From assembly GCF_020216065.1 (NCBI RefSeq), contig NZ_JAIWNA010000001.1:818505-882504 (forward strand): DNA of 64,000 bases. Direction: 5' to 3'. The notes under the pieces are model-generated. The model was given only the letters and a program-made list of their open reading frames with translations. It was not told where the DNA came from and ran no database searches. A program made the translations under genes and the position numbers. Of the stretch, positions 60,255-64,000 are shown piece by piece. The stretch's first letter is position 1. Every line of letters begins with the position of its first letter. This DNA comes from Nocardia rosealba (GTDB taxonomy: Bacteria; Actinomycetota; Actinomycetes; Mycobacteriales; Mycobacteriaceae).

Positions 60255-61049
60255 ATGAGTGAAACGAACCCGACCCGACTGACGCGCGAGTTCACCGAAG
60301 CCGGTGCCGAGATCGCCACGATCACCATCGATCATCCGCCGCTCAACCTCTTCGACCGGCCACTGATCGACGCCCTGATCGCCGATCTCGCCGCGCTCAC
60401 CGCGCAGCCGCCGCGCGCCGTGCTCATCCGCGCCGAGGGCAAGGTGGTCTCCGGCGGTGTCGACGTGCACGTCTTCGAGGGGCGAAGCGCCGAGCAGGGG
60501 GCGCAACTGTGGCGCGAGCTGTTCGACCGGATCATCCATCCGCTCGAGGCCCTGCCGTGCCCGGTGGTGTTCGCCGCGCACGGGCTCACCCTCACCGCCG
60601 CCTTCGAGATGTCGCTGGCCTGCGACATCATCCTCGCCGCGCCGAAGGCGAAGTTCGGGCTGGTGGAAACGGTGGTCGGGCTGACGCCGTCGATGGGTGG
60701 CCCGCAGCGGCTGGCCGAGCGGGCCGGGTCGGGCCGGGCCCGTGAGTTCGTGATGACCGGCGACCTCTACGACGCCGCGACCATGGCCGACTGGGGCGTG
60801 GTCAACGCCGTCCACGACGACGTCGACACCGCCGCCCGCGCGCTGGTCACCCGCCTCGCCGACGGACCGACCCGCGCGCACGCCGCGACCAAGCAGATCA
60901 TCGAGGCGTGGCGTTCCGGCGGTGTGGCACACGCGGATTCGGTGACGCCGGAGGTGTCGGGCGCCCTGTTCGACACCGCCGACCTGCGCGGCGCCGTCCG
61001 CAGTTTCCTCGATGTCGGCCCAGGTAAGGCGACCTACAAGGGCGAGTGA
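60255..61049 (+). CDS. Enoyl-CoA hydratase/isomerase (crotonase) family protein
   Basis: 264 residues. CoA-binding oxyanion residues lie in KVVSGGVDVHVF and the usual hydratase Glu is in FGLVETVVGLTPSMGG; the other Glu of true hydratases is not clear. ACDIILAAPKAKFGL is typical. Likely acts on acyl-CoA intermediates of fatty acid or side-chain breakdown; exact reaction not predictable. Transcribed alone from a leaderless promoter. Confidence 0.87.
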   Translation: MSETNPTRLTREFTEAGAEIATITIDHPPLNLFDRPLIDALIADLAALTAQPPRAVLIRAEGKVVSGGVDVHVFEGRSAEQGAQLWRELFDRIIHPLEALPCPVVFAAHGLTLTAAFEMSLACDIILAAPKAKFGLVETVVGLTPSMGGPQRLAERAGSGRAREFVMTGDLYDAATMADWGVVNAVHDDVDTAARALVTRLADGPTRAHAATKQIIEAWRSGGVAHADSVTPEVSGALFDTADLRGAVRSFLDVGPGKATYKGE

Positions 61050-61125
61050 ACGCCGAGCGGCTGACAGAAATGTGATCCACGTCATATAGTCGAGGCGCAA
61101 GCCGGGCGAGTACGTGGAGGTCTTG

Positions 61126-62442
61126 ATGGGTCAGCCGGAACCGGACACGACCGCACGCTCTGAGGGTGGCGCGCCGGAGCGAGGGCCCGGCCCCGAGACT
61201 CGGGTGCCGATCACCAGTGGACCCGAGTTCCGGGCGTTCCGGTCGTCCCCGGTCGGCTCCGGTGTGCTGGGCTGCGGACAGCTGCGGCGCGGCCCCGACG
61301 GTGTGCTCCGCTACGGCGACCTGCACCCCGCGCTCACCGAACTGCTCGACCTGCGCGTGCACTCCTTCACGAATCGGGAGGCCGTGGTCGAGGTCGGCGG
61401 CCCACGCCTGACCTACCGCGAGTTGTGGCACAGCGCTTCCCGCATCGCGGGCGGACTGCAGCGTCACGGCATCGGCTACGGCGACCGGGTCGCGGTGCAC
61501 ATGCCGACGAGCGCGCGCTGGGTACAGGCGTTCCTCGGCGCGCTGCTGTCCGGTGCCGTTCCGGTCCTGATCCCCGACGGGCTCGGCGCCGACCTGACGG
61601 CCCGCGTGATCGCCGACAGCCGAGCCGACTTCGTGCTCGGCCCCGACGGGCCACTGCCCGACAGCACGGCCTACATCGATGACGGTGCGGCACTGGGAGA
61701 TCCGGCCCTGCTCTGCTATACCGGTGCCGCCGCGCGCGGTCCGGTGCCCGCCGGGGTCGAGCTCACCAACGAGAACCTCTTGTCGGCGGTGTCGTCGATG
61801 GTCGGCGCGCTCGGCCTGCCCGGCGACGGGGTACGCAATCTGGTGCTGCTGCCGCTGGCCCACGCCAGCGGGTGCGTCGACCAGTTGCTGCCGACCTTCG
61901 CCGTCGGCGGGACCGTCGTCCTCGCGCCGGGCGCACGCAGCCTGGCCGACGTGCTGGTCAACGAGCGGATCGACACGGTCTCGGCCACCCCGCGTATCTT
62001 CGCCGACCTGCTGCCCGCCTTCGCCGAGCGACGCTCGGGCGCGGGTGTGCGGCGCGTGAGCAAGGCCTGTCACCGCTCCGAACGCGCCGCCGCCCCTGCC
62101 TCGGCCCCGCTCACCGCCGCCCTGCGCGCACTGTTCCCCGACGCGCGGCAGTGGTCGGTGTGGGGCGCGACCGAGACCAGCGGCATCGGCCTGCTCGTCG
62201 ACGACACCGACCGCACCGAGGCGGCGCTCGGGTTCGCCTTCGGTGGAACGGAATTGGCGCTGTCGGGCCCGCAGGCTCGCCAGGGTCGCGGCGAACTGCT
62301 GTGTCGCGGACCGAACGTCAGCCGCCGCTACTGGAACAACCCCGACGCGACCGTCGCCCGGTTCAGCGGAACCTGGTTCCACACGGGCGATTTCGTCCGC
62401 ATCGACACCGACGGCCTGGTCTACGCCGAGCCGACCGGCTGA
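61126..62442 (+). CDS. Truncated, degenerate ANL-type adenylating enzyme
   Basis: 438 residues from the ATG at 61126 (GGAGG upstream). The N-terminal adenylation fold is recognisable (LTYRELWHSASRIAGGL; WGATETSG as A5; GTWFHTGDFVRID as A7), but the A3 phosphate loop is altered to CYTGAAARGPVPAG at 197-210 (normally YTSGTTGxPKG), and the protein stops right after A7, so the C-terminal lid with the catalytic Lys is absent. It probably cannot form acyl-adenylates in the normal way. Ends 1 bp from the convergent phosphatase stop. Confidence 0.82.
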   Translation: MGQPEPDTTARSEGGAPERGPGPETRVPITSGPEFRAFRSSPVGSGVLGCGQLRRGPDGVLRYGDLHPALTELLDLRVHSFTNREAVVEVGGPRLTYRELWHSASRIAGGLQRHGIGYGDRVAVHMPTSARWVQAFLGALLSGAVPVLIPDGLGADLTARVIADSRADFVLGPDGPLPDSTAYIDDGAALGDPALLCYTGAAARGPVPAGVELTNENLLSAVSSMVGALGLPGDGVRNLVLLPLAHASGCVDQLLPTFAVGGTVVLAPGARSLADVLVNERIDTVSATPRIFADLLPAFAERRSGAGVRRVSKACHRSERAAAPASAPLTAALRALFPDARQWSVWGATETSGIGLLVDDTDRTEAALGFAFGGTELALSGPQARQGRGELLCRGPNVSRRYWNNPDATVARFSGTWFHTGDFVRIDTDGLVYAEPTG

Positions 62443-62443
62443 C

Positions 62444-63187
62444 TCACGCCAGCTTGGCGCGCAACGCCGCGCGCAGGTCGCCCGTGAGGCCGATCTCGGT
62501 CAGGTAGCCCTCGGTGTCGCCGTAGCGTTCGCGCACGGTGGCGTCGGCGGTGCGCAGGTACTCCTCGCGCACGCCGAGGATGTCGACCGACAGTGCCTCG
62601 CCGCCGCCGATCTTCGGTTCCAGCAGCACGCGCAGGGGTTCCACCGCCGCATTGCTGGCCAGGAAGTCGGTGTAGATGTCGTCCTCGTGCACGCCGACCG
62701 CGCGCAGCACGGTCGCCACCGCCCAGCCGGTGCGGTCCTTGCCCGCCGCGCAGTGCACGAGCACGGCGCCCTCGCCGTCGACGATCGAGGCGGCCAGCCG
62801 GGTGATGGCCGCGCCCGCCTCGGGCAGCAGCGGGAACTGCCGGTACACCTCGACCATGTGCGCGAACGCGCTGACGGTCGCCGCCTCGTGCGGCGGCGCC
62901 TCTTCCATCCGCGAGTCGAACGGGGTGATGTGCAGGCGCACGTCCTCGGGCAGGGTGTCGTGGCCGATGTGATCGATCTCGACCGGGCCGCGCAGATCGT
63001 GCACATCGGTGACCCGCAGCTCGCCGAGTGTGGCGAGACCCTGATCGTCGAGGCCGCTGAGCTGTGCCGAGCGCAGGAGCACGCCGGGGCGGACGGTGCC
63101 GCCGTCGACGGTGCGCAGCCCGCCCACATCGCGGAAATTGAAGGTGCCGCTGAGGGCGAACTGGTCGGCGCGAGGCGAGAGAGTCAC
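62444..63187 (-). CDS. PtpB-like tyrosine/lipid phosphatase
   Basis: 247 residues. Active-site loop HCAAGKDRTG (145-154; Cys146, Arg152) matches the HCxxGKDRTG of mycobacterial PtpB, with the N-terminal FNFRDVGGL motif. Such enzymes dephosphorylate phosphotyrosine, phosphoserine and phosphoinositides, and PtpB is secreted into host cells; no signal peptide is visible here. GTG at 63187 with TAACCT 6 nt upstream. Confidence 0.92.
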   Translation of the reverse strand: MTLSPRADQFALSGTFNFRDVGGLRTVDGGTVRPGVLLRSAQLSGLDDQGLATLGELRVTDVHDLRGPVEIDHIGHDTLPEDVRLHITPFDSRMEEAPPHEAATVSAFAHMVEVYRQFPLLPEAGAAITRLAASIVDGEGAVLVHCAAGKDRTGWAVATVLRAVGVHEDDIYTDFLASNAAVEPLRVLLEPKIGGGEALSVDILGVREEYLRTADATVRERYGDTEGYLTEIGLTGDLRAALRAKLA

Positions 63188-63193
63188 CCGTCC

Positions 63194-63199
63194 AGGTTA
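63194..63199 (-). promoter_or_regulatory. Leaderless -10 element (TAACCT) of the phosphatase gene
   Basis: Minus-strand TAACCT ends 6 nt before the GTG at 63187. Confidence 0.5.
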
Positions 63200-63568
63200 T
63201 CGGCGGTTCGACCGGGTGTGGACGGAGTCGGCCGATCGGTCACGAAGTGTGTGACGTGCGTTTCCCCGCGCGACACGTGTGTGCTCACCCACAGGAACGT
63301 GAGTGCGGCTACCACGACTTGTACCATCGACCAGTAAGCGATTACAGCGGGGGCGTCTATTCGAGCGCGAAAACAAAATCCAGCCGTATGGTCGGTTTTT
63401 ATCAAGGTCGCATTCGGGTAACAAAACAATCTTTCAGTCTGAAAAGGATGGCTGAACCAGTTCGTGAATCCAGAAAACCTTCTAAGATCGTGCTTGCGGG
63501 ATGTGGTTAACCTCGATGAGGACCCTTCCCGACCAGCTCGCATCGCCGCGGGCAGCGAAATTTGTTGC
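63200..63568. other. A+T-richer intergenic region
   Basis: No supported gene in 63200-63568. Much richer in A and T than its surroundings from about 63340 to 63490 (for example runs of A at 63369 and 63422). It probably carries the promoter of the rightward gene; no clear hexamer pair or palindrome was found. Confidence 0.4.
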
Positions 63569-63581
63569 CGAGGAGTTGTCG

Positions 63582-64000
63582 TTGAGCGCCAGTCGTGAAC
63601 TAACCGAAACATCCTTGCGACCCGTCGTTCGCCGGGCCGTGGAAGCAGCCGCCGCGAGTTCGGATACCGCCGGGCTGCGAGCACTGCGAATCTGCCTCCA
63701 TGCGGGGCTCAGTGCGTATTGGCCGGTGGTGAAGGCCGCGCCGGCGAAAAGCATCAGGTCCTACGAGACCGCGCTGCGGACCCTGCGGGAGCGGTGGATC
63801 GAGCCCGGTGACAACGTGGGCGATCCGTCCGCGATCGTGATGTTCCGTGAGATGGATGCCGAGGCGACCGAGTTCCTCGAGCTGTGTGCCGAGCTCTCGG
63901 GTACGCAGTGGCTCGAGCCGGTCGACTCCATCGCCAGCTACCTCGTCTCCGTCTTCCATGGCGCGGTGCTGCGCTGGCTGGCGGACGGCAACGACGAGAC
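63582..64000 (+). CDS. TetR-like regulator C-terminal-type protein, 3' end cut by window edge
   Basis: 139 codons visible. TTG start at 63582, with GAGGAG 6 nt upstream; an in-frame ATG at 63516 is an alternative. The sequence RPVVRRAVEAAAAS, LRALRICLHAGLSAYWPVV and MFREMDAEATEFLELCAEL looks like the ligand domain of TetR regulators, yet no helix-turn-helix precedes it in frame. Either the fold lacks a DNA-binding part or the DNA-binding domain lies elsewhere. Function unknown. Confidence 0.6.
   Translation, partial: MSASRELTETSLRPVVRRAVEAAAASSDTAGLRALRICLHAGLSAYWPVVKAAPAKSIRSYETALRTLRERWIEPGDNVGDPSAIVMFREMDAEATEFLELCAELSGTQWLEPVDSIASYLVSVFHGAVLRWLADGNDE

Noticed and set aside
63184-63327. 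Possible 47-codon membrane peptide on the minus strand whose stop overlaps the phosphatase GTG (GTGA)
   Set aside because: Start codon lacks a ribosome site, the second half is not protein-like, and a -10 element (TAACCT) inside it fits the phosphatase gene better.

Overview
This is a high-GC actinobacterial chromosome segment, most likely Nocardia or a close relative in the Mycobacteriales. The left 16 kb follows the gene content and order I know from Mycobacterium tuberculosis around Rv1209-Rv1239: rseA/sigE, an O-methyltransferase, glgC/glgA, a DUF3117 gene, tag, a DivIVA-domain gene, mrp, a lytic transglycosylase, DUF1003, an MgtE-N/CBS protein, a stress-protein-like membrane protein and corA. 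Further right, kgd, a cutinase, a fadD15-like ligase and several WXG100 proteins fit a mycolic-acid bacterium. Species assignment is inference. No rRNA, tRNA, CRISPR array, insertion sequence or replication origin was seen.

Layout. 1-4.4 kb: envelope-stress sigma factor with its anti-sigma factor, a methyltransferase, and divergent alpha-glucan genes. 4.4-4.9 kb: non-coding 41-bp tandem repeats plus a strong inverted repeat. 4.9-12.8 kb: a leftward run of housekeeping genes (rRNA methyltransferase, DUF3117, tag, DivIVA-like, mrp, two paralogous transglycosylases, DUF1003, MgtE-N/CBS). 12.8-24.3 kb: CoA-ester lyase, small membrane and stress genes, corA, PHP phosphoesterase, flavoprotein, malic enzyme, two divergent osmolyte-binding lipoproteins and an acyl-CoA carboxylase subunit. 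24.4-28.0 kb: lower-GC accessory island with a SMI1/KNR4 protein and a type VII (ESX) locus: two WXG100 genes, frame-broken small genes, a probable polymorphic toxin, a probable immunity gene and a decayed gene. 28.1-31.8 kb: DUF4328 protein, drug exporter, a broken toxin-antitoxin pair, cutinase. 31.8-37.8 kb: fadD15-like ligase, then an esterase/SDR/Baeyer-Villiger monooxygenase operon with a divergent TetR regulator. 37.8-40.2 kb: a second ESX-associated locus (lipoprotein, secreted-effector-like protein, duplicated WXG protein). 40.3-47.6 kb: small regulator/oxidoreductase pairs, a deletion that fused the remains of a tetR gene and a membrane gene, and exported proteins. 47.7-50 kb: membrane Ser/Thr kinase and companion sensor. 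50-60 kb: kgd and a tightly overlapping ABC-transport operon. 60-64 kb: enoyl-CoA hydratase, a degenerate adenylating enzyme, a PtpB-like phosphatase and a partial TetR-like gene.

Common features. Neighbouring genes are often coupled by 4-nt stop/start overlaps (GTGA or ATGA; one uses CTGA). At least twelve genes have a TANNNT -10 hexamer ending 6-7 nt before the start codon, which indicates leaderless transcripts. The accessory parts show repeated gene decay next to intact partners. Gene names rest on motif recognition and memory of families; no database search was possible.
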